NCBI GenBank assembly: GCA_013397435.1
Contig: VZRG01002093.1
Span: 1-64,000 of the forward strand
Source of the DNA: Erythrocercus mccallii
Lineage: Eukaryota > Chordata > Aves > Passeriformes > Dicruridae
Length of the DNA: 64,000 nucleotides
Direction of reading: 5' to 3'
Both the position numbers and the translations under genes were made by a program. The notes beneath the pieces are model-generated. The model did no database searches. It had not been told where the DNA came from and saw nothing but the letters and a program-made list of their open reading frames with translations. Shown here piece after piece: positions 11,801-25,781 of the stretch (positions are counted from its first letter, which is position 1; every line of letters starts with the position of its first letter).

Positions 11801-14800
11801 GTCAAAGCAAGATTAAGCCAACCTGTAGCTGTCATATGCATGGACTAAATACAAAACAGGTAATCTGCAACTGCAGAAATTTCAGGATTTCTTTCTACCT
11901 GTAGGGCCTGAGTTGTCAGAGGCATATGTTGATGTAGCTAACATCAAAACTAGTGTATATTCGTTGCACTCATATTTGTATCAAATCATTTCACGCTTTA
12001 TGCTCTTTTCCTTTTGTCATGAAGAAATCCCTGCAAGTGTAAGCAATTACACTTGACAAAATCTTGTAGAGAAATTGCAGTAATTGATGACTCTGTTCCT
12101 CACTGCTCAAAGAACAAGAAATTTTCTTGCTACTTCCCAATAACATTATCCTAATTTCTATTGCATTAGTCTCCAGAACAGAATAATGAGAGTGGCTCAT
12201 AATCTATTGTTTCTTGATTAGATCTTTGCCATCACTATATGAAAATTTATCTAGAGCTGTGTGACAAGAGGCAGCAAAAAGTTACCTACAGGGAAAACCA
12301 ATTAATATGCGTGAAAGAATAATTTTGTTTAGCAGAAAGCTAATCCCTTCTTTTAAGGTTTAAGTATCTGTAACTTTTTTTCTTTTAAAAGCAAATATAA
12401 GACAACTCCATAGTAATACAACTTGCAAAGTCTTACTAACTTATCAAACTTCTCAAAAAAATGGCCAGTGGACTTTCAGTGGAGTATGAATAACTTCAAT
12501 TAATATATTTTCTGGTGCTGGCACTTTTCTGACACTGAAATAATATCCCAGACAAGACAACTGTCTGTCCACAGCAGCTGTCTGAATCAACTTATCCTTG
12601 ACTCAGGATAGCCCTGTGCTGACCAGGGACAGCATGGGTCATCAGCTGCCAGGGTAGAATGAGCAGTAGGATTTCAGCAACCTGTGCTTAGGTCAGTGTT
12701 TCCTTGGTAGAGTTCATGCCCAAGTGGTCAGGTAGTATTTCTACTGCTGTCAGCCAAGACAATGTAAATTTCACCCAGGGAAAATCAATTTTTTTCACAA
12801 AAGAGGTAGTTTCTGCTCACAACTGAATGCTGTTATTAGGAATATCTCAGTACATGGGAAAAAAGAAAGCAATATTTATTTTACGACTTATTTAATTGTG
12901 AATAAAATAAAAGCAAAAAACCAAAATACAGGATGGTTTCAAGTCAGAAAAGAGTTAACTGCATTTCATTTCTCCATGCAAGAATCCCCAGCAATAGTGG
13001 CAGGTACTGAAGCTAAAACAACGTCAAACAAGTGGGGTGCAATGTGCTCCTGGCTGGAGCCAGTATAATCAGATTGTTCACTTCTAACCTAGCAAATTAC
13101 TGGGGCACAACTGAAAGAACTGTCAACTTGTGGCTTTTACAGAATGTCATGACTGCTATTAATACTGTACTTCAGGTAATTTAGTTGTCAGGATGTGACA
13201 ACAGTATTCAGAAGACCTATAGTATCACAATGAAAATATGTAGTATAAGATTTATCAAGACAATTGTCTTGCCTGGAAATATCTAATGTACTTGATGGTA
13301 ATCATAGTTTCTCTTGTAAATGAACTTCCCTTATATATTTCAACCCTCCTCCCACCAGCAGATGCGCATGACTCAGTGGGCTAAGGAGTATTGTACTCAT
13401 TTCAAAGGAAGGCTCTTATCACCTCTGCCAACAGCCATACTTATTGACAGACTTTGAGAATTACACTTTGCAATCACTGTTAGCAGCAATGATGATGGAC
13501 ATTGAAAGGTAGGATGGATAAGCAGCATGTGCAGCACACATTAGTGTGGTGGGATGGGAAGGATTCCTCTCTCAGGTATTCAGAAAGTGCCAGTCATCTG
13601 AATGTCTGCCTGGAAATAAAACATCAGCCACAAATGCAGCTCATAACATGCCTGTCTGCTGCAAAGACAGACACCTCATGCATTAGGCCTAGCAGACAGT
13701 TTGGTCAGGAAGGCAAAGAGCCACAGGGCCAAATAAGGGAACTTAAACTGACTCAAATATTTTACTGCTGTTATTTAAGATTCATGTTCGAATGAAGGCA
13801 TTATTTACTAACCCCAGAAGTGATCTGTCAATGATGGAGCTCACCCATAATATCTGTAACACTCCATGAAATATTCTTCTAATCTGATAGTTGGAAATAC
13901 TGAGGTCCCTGAGTGGAGAGTTTAGCTATACTTTCACCTTAATTCTGCTGAGAATTGCAGTTTCAACAAAAACTCCACATCATGTTTTGCTGTCTTTACA
14001 GCTTTGGTTTCAGTGAGGCTAAGGCCTTGATGAAGAGAAAGATAAAATGAGTATCCCATGTCAGCAGAGGACTGATGCTTCCCATCCAGCCTGCAGGATT
14101 GGGACAAGAAAAGGTTTGTCCTTCTTCTGGATGGACACAGATGAGCAGATTTGCTGTCAGTTCTCTTTCATGTACCAACGCATCACCCATGATGAACTGT
14201 TAAATGTTATTCAATTTGTTAAGTGCTTATTAAAGTTGCAATCATATCAATACCTGCATGGTGCACATCCACACCAGAAATAAGGCTATACTTAATATAT
14301 GTTCAAATCCTTTTAGCATTTTCATGTGCTTCACTTTTCTGAAGTAATAGAGACTACCAGAAGACATGCTGGTCTTGTATTCAGACATCTTAATTCAAGA
14401 CCAATGATAACCCTATTAATTCTATTTATAGTTAATTGCAGCTTGGTTTCTAATATCCTTTCATGCTTTTGTGAATTCCCTGGAAATGAACGAGAGCCCT
14501 CTTCACATGGTAATGGTAGTTCATAGTAACACTTTCCTGTGTGGTTTCTTTGTGACTACTTCAGCCCAATCTGTAGAGTTTTCTTCAGTAAGGACAATAT
14601 CCGGATCTTTTTCTGCTACATATGTTTTTCCTCAGAAAACAAATCTAGGAACATGAAAACTCAGAACATTTGGGTTAAACAGTTATTATTTTGTCTCTTT
14701 CTGTTTTCTAAAATTTTCTCTCACTGCTCATTACAGGGTTTGCTGTGAAAAAAACTTGAATGCAATGCAACACAGAGACACCAAACCTTATCTGTTTTTC

Positions 14801-15239
14801 TAGAGTCACTTGAGTACTAGAAGTGTAAGATTCTTTTCTTTACTTTTTAAAAGATTTATATTTTTTGCTAAAGGTAGGTGGGAACAGTTCACCTCTCATC
14901 ACCCACATAGTGGCAGTATTCCTGCTGTATCCTTATTTCTGTATCTTCACATTGCATAATTCTGCACTGCCCTCTCTACTTACTGAAACTATTTCTCCAC
15001 ACCAGCCTCTGGAATCAGGTAATTTTCATAATCCACTTAATAACTTTACGTATGGAAAATATGAATAAGAACTGATGGGAAGAGGAAAAAATATATTTAT
15101 CTTGTCCTCAGAAAACATAGTACACAGGAACTACATCTGCACCAGGGACATCTGCCTTTATCAAACATAAAATGATGCTGAAGACTCTCCCATTGTCCAT
15201 TTTTGTTTGTCCACTGTGCATAGTAGCCATACAAGCAGA
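8808..15239. other. anonymous AT-rich DNA
   Basis: More than 6 kb without a recognisable repeat, RNA gene or supported exon. Short open frames are present but none has protein-like composition combined with splice signals. Expected content is intron or intergenic DNA with very old, unrecognisable repeats. Confidence 0.5.
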
Positions 15240-16700
15240 AAAAGATCACCACAAACTCTGTATCAAGCAGCTCTGACCAGTCCTGTTTGCAACAACAATT
15301 AGTTGCAATGGCTTAAGTCCACTGACTGGCAGTAAGACCATCTTAGCAGATAGTGAAACATATTCAGTATCCACTCCATGATAGACTATAAAGAAATTGT
15401 TTCCTGTATCTGTTCTGAGACAAAAAGGAAAACACCTCCCCTTGCCCAAAAACATGTTTCTTTTGTGAATGCTGATTCAGCCCAGGAGCTGAGAAAAATG
15501 AGAGAATACAGTGTGTAGATAGAAGCCTCTTTGGTGTGGAATTTTTGCTTCTGGTCATATCTTTCAATGCATTTCTCCCTGGTGCAAAGTCTTTGCCAGT
15601 ACATCTGACATCCAGATACATCTGGAAACTTTTCAAGTGTTCAAATGTCACATTATCACCTAAGCCACACTCCTTTGACATTCCAAAAAGCTGTTCACTA
15701 TCAAGAATCAAAAAAACTTCACTCTAACAAGACCGTAACCTTCAGGTCACTATGTAGAGCGGACAATTTGCTACAAAATGTACAAAAAAAATAAACAGTA
15801 AAATTACCATTTGCAGATGTCTGAATCAGACTACTCCTTATCTAAGCTTATATGCTGAATGTAATTCTTTCTTTTCATTCTTCCAACTGTACTTCGCCTA
15901 CTATCATGCTTGCTCAAAAATATACAAAATTAATAACACTTTTAATTTCCTTGGTATCAAGTTATCAGAATACTGTAATTCAATGCACTGAAGATCTGGT
16001 TAATCAATTTAGTTCACATTTTTCCCCACAAATTTGTGCTACTTCAAACACACCAGAGTATTAGGACAGAATGACACCTTGCCATGCCTAATAATATGAG
16101 CTAGTGCTGCTAGCAGGAACCACCACTGAAACAGCAGTAAAGCAAGTAAAGCTGCCCAGGTGGTGACCAAGGGGTCCCTCAGCCCCATTCCTGCTATGAG
16201 ACATGGAGGGATCCAGCAACCATTGCTCTAGCAACTGCTGTCTTGTGTCCTCAATGAGCTTCTGTGTCTTACCTTCTGTCACTAAAATTGAGTTCACTTC
16301 AGCACCAGCCAGAGTATGTTGTTTCTTCTGAGCTGGGCACCTTGGCATTAACACCTGTTTTCTGGATAGAAGGTTTTCCGCTTGGAGCTATCCTCTCATA
16401 GAGGACAGATCTGGATTCTTGCTTAGCTGAGACAAAGGTTCCATGCCCTGATTGATCTTCCAATCTTCCTGGACTGAATGTCATTGCTCAAAAATGTGGA
16501 TATAAAACCATCAGGGACTGGGGTGGCAAACTCCCCTACTTTGATCTTGCACAATTTTATTTTAAGTAGAGGTGGTTCTTGCTGGTAAATGTCTGCAGCA
16601 TGTCCTGTGCTAGTGGGAATATTTTGGACAGAGCACTTGAGTAAAGCACACCTGCAGCCACTGCATGAAAGACTCAACCTGGCCTGAAAGAGTAACTTTA
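15240..16700 (-). pseudogene. possible decayed coding block or retrocopy, unidentified
   Basis: Read on the minus strand, a chain of open segments in changing frames covers this interval. It includes segments at about 16,423-16,710, 16,299-16,484, 16,088-16,354 and 15,364-15,711. Their composition is more protein-like than most chance frames here, for example KTGVNAKVPSSEET and LGDNVTFEHLKSFQ. The 16.1-16.7 kb part is also less AT-rich than its flanks. A strong minus-strand donor (AG|GTAAGAC) sits at 16,272-16,265. I cannot name a parent gene and I see no poly(A) tail on the expected side. It could be a broken processed copy, exons of an unknown gene, or chance. Confidence 0.22.
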
Positions 16701-16710
16701 AGATAGGCAA

Positions 16711-18663
16711 AAACCAGGATTAATAAACAAAACGTTAACCTTCAAATCAGCTGCATTAATACCACCTAAATAAATAATTTGTGATATTGATAATGAGTTA
16801 TACACAACATAACTATAGACTGGTTTAATGGAGGTGGAAAGTTAATGTATTTGAAAGATGCTGTAGTGTCTTATGAAAACAGCTTAGTCAGAAGACTCTT
16901 TGTACTTAGATCAGCCTCATATTTTTCTGATTTTCCTTTTACATCCACTTAGGTATTTTAAAGTCAAGTTTTATATTATGATAAACATGCAACTTGTCCA
17001 TTAACATGTAAATAAGTTTTTAGTATATATGAGTAAACTGTAGGCAAAGCCTACACTGGAATTAAACAGAGTACCTTATCTGTAACAGGTAAGGAAGGAG
17101 TAATTCTTTGAAATAAATACTCAGAAGAGAAACCACAATAACTAAAATGCACAATGTTTTCAAGACCTAGTTTAATTTCCAGCTGTCATCAACCTCATTC
17201 CGTGTCTGAGCTGGAAACAGAAATAAACATCAAAAATAATTTTACAATATTTTAATTTATTGTGAGAAGTTACAAAGTATAAGATATAAATATAATTATT
17301 TTATTGTATATATTTTATTCCACGTGCAGAGTGTTTTTCAGTTCTTTTTGTTTATATTTAAATCTTTCACCCTTCAAGGGAACTCTCCCTTCATCAGAAA
17401 CTTGAATAGTAAGCCAATTAAACTGGCAAAACCAAGTGAGCTCTGGAACTGGATGTTTGGCTTTGTAAACCTGATTGTCTAAAGATTTTTTCATACTTTA
17501 TACTGGAAATACTTAGACATGAAGGGAGATAGATGTTCTTGTAAAAGCCAGATTTTTTGCAATGAAAAAGGGAGAAAGACTTATACACATTTCTTTCCAT
17601 TTTATAGTAATTTTAATCTTCTTTAAAATGCACTGAGAAGAACTTGGAGGCCCCAAAATCATTTGGTTCTGTTGAGCAGTCTGTTTCATCCTCAGACATA
17701 GCCACAGTGTCTGCTGTTCGAAACCTTTGAAGTATCTACAGATTGGATTTACACTGCCCTCAGCAACTCAAGGGAGAAACTAGTGGTTTGAAGGAGAAAA
17801 AAATCCTCTGCTCACAGCCAATTTTTGACTTATCTGTCAGCTTTGGTCCAATCCAAAGTTACTTCAAAAGGCTTCAAAGTGCAGATGCATTGGCTGGGGC
17901 TGAAGTTGACTTTGGAGATTATTGGATAAAGGATGCAATAACATTTTCCAAAATTAAATTGCAAATGGATTAAAATGAAGTCATATAATTAAACATACAC
18001 TCCAACTCCTTTTCTATCCCTTTGCAATCTACTGATAGAATGTACTCTAGAAAAGGTAGACATTTGACAATCAGAAATTGTTTATTTGTAGTTCAGTTTA
18101 ATTTAAGAACATCTGTTCTATCTGTTCTATCTCTCACCTTCCTGAAAGATTATTACAAGATAGTTGTCTGCCTCAGATGGTAAGTAAAGCTGGTCTTCCA
18201 TCCCACTGCTGAGCTCAAGGTGCTTTCTCATACTGTTATGTGCAGATCCTTGATGTACTTAAAACCTGTAAGATTTATGAATACTGTGGCTCACTACACC
18301 CCTCATTTCTCAGGCTTTTTGCACTACCAGAATATTGGCAGTATTTTAAGAAAATACTTTTATCAAAATATACTAATTTAAGTAAATCTAATTAATGTGA
18401 AATTCCAAGGTCTCCCTACTAAATACAGTGTCATTCTTAAGGCTAAACTTCTTACTAGAAGATGGGGTTTTTTTGGTGAGAGAAGAACAAGCATGGCAAG
18501 AGAGTGCTTTGAGGAAGGCCACTTTGGATCCCATTGAATCTCCATTCTTCCTGGTCAACAGCAAGAACATGAACTCTAGTCGTCATATCCCAACAAGATA
18601 GTGTAGCCCATTAAGTCAACTGAGAAAAATTCTCTCTCTGCATCTTCCTTTTGAAGCTCCCCC
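16711..18663. other. anonymous AT-rich DNA
   Basis: No repeat, RNA gene or supported exon was recognised. A short run at about 18,120 repeats TCTGTTCTA. Plus-strand open sequence at 17,743-17,973 has no splice or start support. Confidence 0.5.
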
Positions 18664-18785
18664 TAGAATTGTTTAGGTTAGAAAAGACTTCACAGATGAT
18701 TGAGTCCTTAATATGACCAAGTCCTCCTACATTAGGCAAATAAATATTTCCTTGGATTCTGCTTTAAAATATCTCTGCAAAATGG
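18664..18785 (-). mobile_element. very old CR1 tip
   Basis: The plus strand reads TAGAATTGTTTAGGTTAGAA followed by AAGACTTCACAGATGATTGAGTC. This follows the reversed CR1 tail (GAATGGTTTGGGTTGGAAGG) with many differences. Only about 120 bases remain recognisable. Confidence 0.55.
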
Positions 18786-20157
18786 GGAAAGGTCAGGCAG
18801 TATTTCTCTGCTACTGCAAACATACACTTTTTTCAAGGTGAAACTAGTTTAGGAAAAGTGGTGAAAAACTCTGTCTGGGATATGGCAAAACCTGTTGATT
18901 AGTCAGTCTTCTGTAATGGAGGAGAATGTAGGTATTTCAGGTAGGTAAATTCAGGGGGAAGAAAGGAGCTTTCCATTTGTGTCCAATGTTTTTGTGACCT
19001 CTCAGAAACTGACTGCCCTGCACACTTGAAAGAGATACTTAAAATAGCTTTTACCTCTGTCATTCAGCACAGAAGCTGTCTAGCTGTGAAAAAACATGAA
19101 GGTTTGTGCTTTTTCTACTCTTCAGTGTCTTTTAGCAGGTTTTTTTGAGGTGGGTGAGCGTCAGATGCTGCTGGCACCTACTCTGTGCCAACTCTGTGGG
19201 TTTTGCCCACTTAGGTTGCAATTAAGAGAAACAGTAAAATCTGTTCCACACTACTTTTTTTTACAGTGAGATAGCCAAACCTGAATGATTCTCGCAGAGC
19301 TTTCTGAAAAGCTGAAAAATGTTTGTTCTTAAGGACAGAAGTACTTTCCTCCATTTTCATCAAAAAGGCTTCTGTCACAGGCACAGAAATTATTCAAAGT
19401 TGTCTCAGTTATTATTATTGAACACTAGAAAAACCTAGTAAAGATGGGAAATAGCAAAAGAATGGCACTCTTTGTGCTGACGTGCCTCTCATTAGGGAAG
19501 AAAGACTGTCATAAAAGAGAATCCAGTCAGGTACATCCATCAGGTACGACCATACTACAGACTAAATTTGCAGCATAGTAGACATATAAAAGACATATAA
19601 TGCATTTTGAAAGAGCTGGGGAAGCATGTTCATACAGTGCAAAAGGAAAAGTTCATTTATTTGGAACATTCTGGGAATCCTGATTGGTGGTCATCAATCT
19701 AATACTTAGCATGAACATTTCTGGTTAAATGGATTAATACAACTTCAAATTAGATGAAACCCTGTAGAATTCCCTTCAGATGCACAATTTTTAATTAGGC
19801 AGAATACTGTAATTTAATTTTCCACACACAGCTACTTCCTGCTATACCAAACACTTCCACTGACACACGGTCACACTTAATACAACATGGAACTTTAATG
19901 AAAGAGTCTAGGGCAGGAAGCAGAAATAAATGCTTCACATAGCTAAGGACCAATTCAGGTAAGAAGGACATAATCACCCTTACTTGGCTAACTCTCCAAC
20001 CAAGTAAGTGAGAACAGTTCAGATTTCATTAAAGACCAGTTGTGAACATGTGATCTCTTGTGCCTTTTTCTTTTCATCCTGCAGGTATACCTCTAACATC
20101 TTCATGAACATTTTATTAAAACAGTCAACTGGCTGAGCAATTGCCATATGGCACTGA
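18786..20157. other. anonymous DNA
   Basis: No feature recognised beyond ordinary AT-rich sequence. Confidence 0.5.
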
Positions 20158-20402
20158 GTCTGGCTGGGATTGAGTTAACTTTTTTCACAGCAGCTTGCAT
20201 TGTGCTGTGCTTTGCATTTATGGATAAAGCAGTGACATTGATAACATACCAATGTTTTTGCTGTAGCTGAGAAGTGTTTGTACAGCATCAAGACATCTAA
20301 ACATCTGCATCCCCAAAGGCCAATAAACTGGATGAGAGTCAGAGACTGGGAGGGAACATGGCTGGAACAAGTGACCCAAACTCACCAAAGGCATTTCTGA
20401 GT
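20158..20402 (+). mobile_element. worn avian LTR fragment, probably ERVL-type
   Basis: The segment resembles the U3 part of an LTR family common in birds. Recognisable pieces, in order, are GGCTGGGATTGAGTTAAC, TTCACAGCAGC, GTGCTGTGCTTTGCATTTA, TTGATAACATACCAATGTTT, GGGAGGGAACATGGCTGG and GACCCAAACTCACCAAAGG. The usual GC-rich centre, the poly(A) signal and the 3' end are missing, so only a 5' fragment survives. The family assignment is from memory of avian repeats. Confidence 0.65.
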
Positions 20403-23400
20403 TTCTTTCCTCTCTCTGAGATGGAAAAACATTCAGATGAAAAATAACGAAACTTTTATAAAATACAAAATATATAATATTACTAAATTAAATCCTTTTG
20501 TCTAGGCAAATCTTCAAAAATTTTGAAGGCTCAGGCTGAAGAAAGAGTCACTCTTTCTTCACAGGGGAGGGCTATCCCTCTAAAAGAGATTAGTTGGCTT
20601 TTAAAATGATTTTTCTGCCCAAAATCCAAGGGTGAAGAAACATTCTACAAATTTTTGTGTTATATGGGTAAAAAAATGTAAGTGTGGAGACACATGAAAA
20701 AAGGTCACACTTTCATAAAGTTAGAAAACAGAAGCTCAAAATCCTGAATAGAAGAAACTGATTTAAATTTTTAAAGTCTTTCCAGCTAGAAATCAGGAAT
20801 ACATGTTCAAAAAAGCAGTCAGCAAAATAATTTTAAATTTAAAGACTTCTTAAATATTTTTTTTATTTAACATAACATAATTTATTTATTTAAGATATTT
20901 TATTTTATTTAACATAAAATAAAACTAGAAAAAGTTTTATTTTATGTCAAATTTTGTATTCTTTTTTTTAAAAAAAGGAGAAAAGCAAATATTGAATGAC
21001 TAAGTCCTCCTTCAGCAACTAATAGACAGAAAGTGTCAGTGAAAATATCAGCTGTAGGCATATTTGGAGGCAAAGGATAGAGATTCTAATTTCCTTTTTG
21101 TACCTCTGTTCTAGTGAAAGAAATATCTTCTCTAAGGCATGGAACAGCTTTTCTAAATTATTGTATTTGAGACAGATGAGGATATTTCAAGAAAAATCCA
21201 GAAAATATTGCCTCTGTTTTCTGGAGTTCAAACCAAAAATAATTTCAAATAGCACACTAAACTTATGGGAATGAAAAGTTTGACCAAGATACAGAAATAC
21301 ACAAGTAAAGAAGAAATAACATGATCCTATACTATTTTATACCAGACTTCAGGTTGTAGGTAGGTAATTATAATTGTAGCTTTAAATAACAAAAGGAGAA
21401 GATGTGCATATATTCTTCAACATCTAACATCTCATTTTCCTATTCGTATACCCAATGTTTTTAAAACATTGTGTAAAGTACTTACACTAGAATTACAGGG
21501 GAAAGGAATAAAAAAATAATTAAAGAAAGGACAAGGAGAGGTTTCCGGGCCCAGGAGTTATTTAAGTATGTCTCAACTTGTTCCAGGCTCTGAATCAAGG
21601 TACAACATTTTGTAGGATAGTAATGAGTAAGTAAATTATTTCATCTGATTAACCAATCGAAATTTTTTTCACATTCTTCAACTGGTAATTAGTTTTAGTT
21701 ACTTTTAGTTTGCATGTCCTATGATTTTTAATCTGATTTTGTTCCCTGTAGGTATAGTACACCAAAGAGTAGACAGAAATACCCATTTCCCCACAGCGAA
21801 TAAGAGTCAGAATATGTTCCAATTAAGAAGTTAGGATGATTCATTATATAATCCACAGTATTCATAAATGTTGGGATCAGATGTGGATAAGGTTTTCAGA
21901 GCAAGATGTGTGTAGATAATTTAGCCCTACAAGAGACTACTAGAGCCAAGATTTTGTGATTTACCAAATGGATTTGCATTCTTTATAGTATGGCTAAAAC
22001 TCTTCTCACTAACTTTTGGAAATGGTGTATGATCTTTCTTGTAATCACTTCATAACTTTCCTTAGCTTTTGTTACCTACCAGGATAATGATTCTTTGTTA
22101 ATCCTGTTAGTTAATTATCCCTTTTAGACAACGTTTTGCTTTACAGTTAGGTTTAATCTGTGTTTTCTTGAAGTCCAAGGTAGATTAAATTACAGAGTGA
22201 AACAACATGGCACAGAAACATTGAAAAGCTCTTTTTCCCACGCAAAAAATACAGAAGGGACTTGGAGAGGAATATTGATTTATTGTACTTTCAGCAGGTT
22301 GCTCAAATTCAGTTTAATCCACAATGAAAATCTAAGATGGATTGAAGAAACCAAGAATTGTTTTCATGTTATAGCTACTATCCATTTATAGGAAACAAGG
22401 TGTGGAAATCACAAATTAAAATCTGGCTGGTTTAGAATACTGCAATGCACAAAGAGTTTAATTTGGTGTAAAATGAAACAAAAGTCAATCTATTCTTAGA
22501 ATTAAAAGTGAAAATTTGGGGAGTTCTGTTTCAGAATAAAAAAAATATACTTGTTAATATGAGTATGTTTTTGAACACAGTGCTAAAAAGTCCATAAAGA
22601 GAGGGAAAAAAGCAGTACTTATTTCTGCTGGTGAGAATACCACCACTTTCTTTATCTAATATTATCTTGAAATATTCTAGTTGACCTTGTGGACCTATCT
22701 GTAGAGAAAAAACTTTCTTAAGATTTTTGACACAGGACAGGTCAGATGATACAAATGGAGGAGCATCTGAGAAAACTAATCCTAACAACTCTGAAGTCAG
22801 TGTACTTTTTGAGTGATGGTAGAGTAATAATTTGGGAAGTAATGGGGAGAGCATTTGAAGCAGTTTATGACCACTACGATTAGCAAGTATATGTGTTTTC
22901 TCTTCACAAGCCTGAAACTGTCTCTTGTGGTAGCAGCAGATAGATGCTAGTGCTGTAAATTATGAAAAACACAATGTATAACAAGCTGTTTAAAGTATCA
23001 ATGTTTATAATTACATCTATGTATTATTTATAGCAACTTATATAGAGCATGTTAGGCTTCAGGCTCCTTCTGAGCCTTTTGGGCTCAGAAAATCAGCTGG
23101 AAAACACAAGTTCTGTTCCACTTCTGTCTGACCCAGAAGTGTCTTTCAACTCACTGCATCAGCATGTCTATTCCTGATGTACTTTGGATTTTCAGTTCCC
23201 CAAGGCAAAGACTATCTGTGATTTCTGTGCATGTAAACAGCACAGAGAAGTTTCAGTCTCAGCTGAGGTGTTTAGGGTTATTCACGGATATTCATGGGTG
23301 TGTGTGTAACCAAGAACTTATTTCAATTTCTAATAATATCATTATTTTCACAAAATTGCAAGTCTTCCTAATTTCCAGTAATTTTTGGCAATTTTGTTGG

Positions 23401-25449
23401 TGCAGTCCCAAATCTTGATTAGGAATTTAAAAGAGGCAAACTACCAGCTCCTTTTCTGCATTATCCGTGAAAATATACAGGGACAGTTTAATAACTGTCC
23501 CTCTTTATCCAAAAATTCAAATGCTATCTGCAGCCGGATACAAATCTCAAAAATTCTACATTGTCTGAAGGAAAAGTTGTCAAGGCTAAAGTCCAATCTC
23601 AGGTAAAAATTATAGAATTGGGGCTAAGCAGGAATGCCAAACACAATTCATATAGACATTGACATGTCTGGAAATGGTTTCAGGTAGTACCTATGTTTAA
23701 GACATCCTTGATTAAAAACGCAAATTAAATATTGTACTAAGTATTTTCTAATTGTATGCAGTAAGAAGATCTATAAGGGCTTAAATACAAAGGACAACAG
23801 AGGGCCTTACAATGATCACATCTTTTTTGCTATTAAGGTGTCACTCAATCTGTCACTGGAATTTGAGGGGCCAGGGACCATGTAATACGGGGAGAGATCA
23901 TTGCCAGTCTGTGATCCAGTGTTGCTACACTTGTGGCTTTGGAATAAAAACACAGTCTCAAAACTGTTACCTGCCATGGGAGTGCTGTTTTTCATGAACA
24001 GTATAAAGGGCAAGCCTTCAAAGATTAAGGTGGTTTTAAAAATTAATTTGGCAGTGCTGTGAAGTCAGTGTCATGTTATTGCTTTAGCACTTTTCCCCCC
24101 TTCTTCTCTGACTTTGCTCAGGTTTGGATGTTTAGTGATCTGAATCTAGTGATAGAGGCAAGTAAACTCCCTTTTCCCTGAACCTCCAGGGCACTCATGA
24201 GGGCAGTGAGGGGGGAAAGCAGCTATTCAGAGAAATTTCAAGACTTCTATAAAGTCATCCTGTTCCATGAATTCTCCTAAAAAACATGACAAAGCTTTCT
24301 CATTATGATAAATAATGCAGGAAAGGAGAACAGAGAAAGGTGCAGATTTGGCCGCATAGGTAAGGTGGGTGCTACCCAAGCATCGTTGTATCTTAAGCAA
24401 GTCTAATGCCACATGCCATTATCAAATAGGTAAAGGCCTAAAGTCAGTTAAAGATTTTTTACTAATCTTGCTACAAGCAGTATTGCTATTACCACTATTG
24501 AATAAGTCAAAGTAACAGAATGTAGACGTTTCCACATAATAGAACATTATGAGAAAACATAGAAGTAAATTTCTGTGGTCAAATGCAAGAGGAAAAAATA
24601 CCATCCAGAAACTCAGGGAGGTCTTATTTAGTCTTGAAGGATCTTGGTGCAAAGGGCACACTGCAGAGGAACACCTAGCTTGTGAATCTAAACACTTTTC
24701 CTAAAAGCCCAGGAAAGGAACATGGTTTGAAATTCATAAGAGAAAATTCAGATACGGAAGATAACCAAGTTACCTTGAAAACATTTTTCATTAATTAGCA
24801 GCAGCTATGATATTTACAAATGACATAAATGGCTAATTATATTGTATCTAATACTCACTAATCTCATAAATTCACCATAAGCCTGATTAGTGTTATGTCC
24901 CTTGTGAGGTTTCTTTAGGCAAATCACATTAAAAATTGCTATCTGTCTCAGAATCACTTGATATGCAGAGAACACAGTTTTACTCAGAATAATGAGAAGG
25001 ATGCATTTAACACCTGTACTAATATATGCTAATTATATGTACTAATATAATTCTTAAACTTACATCAGTTAGGGAACACAAATTGGAAAAAATCTGTTTT
25101 GTTTCTTATATCATATACAAATCCTCAAGGAAGTATCAGGCTTCTTGACCTAGTATACCTTAGAGCTCAGTCTAGGTAATCAGGTGTATATGTGGAGAAA
25201 TTCAGAGAAACTGATCTGAAAGACAGAAGTAGGAACTTAGGGTTCCTTATGAACTGCAATCCATGCTTCAGATGCCCAGAACTTTAATGATTTGAAGACA
25301 TGGAAAAACAAGATTAGGAGTCTGAGCAAATGCACACTGATGAAAGAAGGGACTCAGGTCTAAGTCCAGTTGACAAAAAGGAGAGTGCTTTTAAGAAACA
25401 TTGATTTATCTTACAATATTCATGGAAGAAACACCATCTTTTATCTTTA
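20403..25449. other. anonymous AT-rich DNA
   Basis: Holds the AT-rich hairpin cluster at 20.9 kb, listed separately. No exon with paired splice sites was supported. At about 22,700 on the minus strand a good acceptor (TTTTTTCTCTACAG) precedes open sequence, but no acceptable donor follows. Confidence 0.5.
20898..20947. repeat. nested AT-rich inverted repeats (two alternative hairpins)
   Basis: The arms ACATAAAATAAAACT (20,912-20,926) and AGTTTTATTTTATGT (20,933-20,947) are perfect 15-bp complements around a 6-base loop. The left arm also pairs with an upstream block: TTTTATTTTAT (20,898-20,908) and ATAAAATAAAA (20,914-20,924) are perfect 11-bp complements around TTAAC. The two hairpins share the middle arm, so only one can form at a time. 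Function is unknown; it may be a remnant of a small inverted-repeat element or chance in AT-rich DNA. Confidence 0.9.
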
Positions 25450-25535
25450 ACAAAAAAACCCCAAACAAACAAACAAAAACAAACAAAAAACAAACAAAAC
25501 CCCCAAAATAAAACAAAAACAAACAAATAAACAAC
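25450..25535. repeat. (CAAA)n low-complexity tract
   Basis: Imperfect CAAA/CAAAA repeats interrupted by CCCC runs. The minus strand gives a spurious open frame very rich in Phe, Val and Cys, which is not a protein. Confidence 0.9.
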
Positions 25536-25781
25536 CACCAAAAACCAAAAGCAGCGTGAAACACTTTCTACACTCAACCTGAGATTTTACTTCATTTCAA
25601 TTAGATGTAGAATTCCTTTTTTTCTTTATCAGTATTAAGTTCCACTGTAAGGGATACCTTGGAAGAACAGCACCTGCAATTGCTCGTTGATATCCATTTA
25701 AAAGCAGGTATCTTGCAAGTGCTGCAAAGCAGAAATCCTTGAATGGTTCATACCAATTAAACTTAATATTTTTAAGAGAAT

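Noticed and set aside
18138..18260. Minus-strand frame ending at a strong GGTGAGAG donor with peptide GMEDQLYLPSEADNYL
   Set aside because: No acceptor with a pyrimidine tract lies upstream in the open part, so exon status is unsupported.
22600..22720. Minus-strand candidate exon starting IGPQGQLEYFKIILDKESGG
   Set aside because: The acceptor is fair, but possible donors (GTACTG, GTGGTA, GTATTC) are weak and the reading breaks soon after.
25314..25577. Minus-strand frame very rich in Phe, Val and Cys
   Set aside because: Produced by the (CAAA)n tract.
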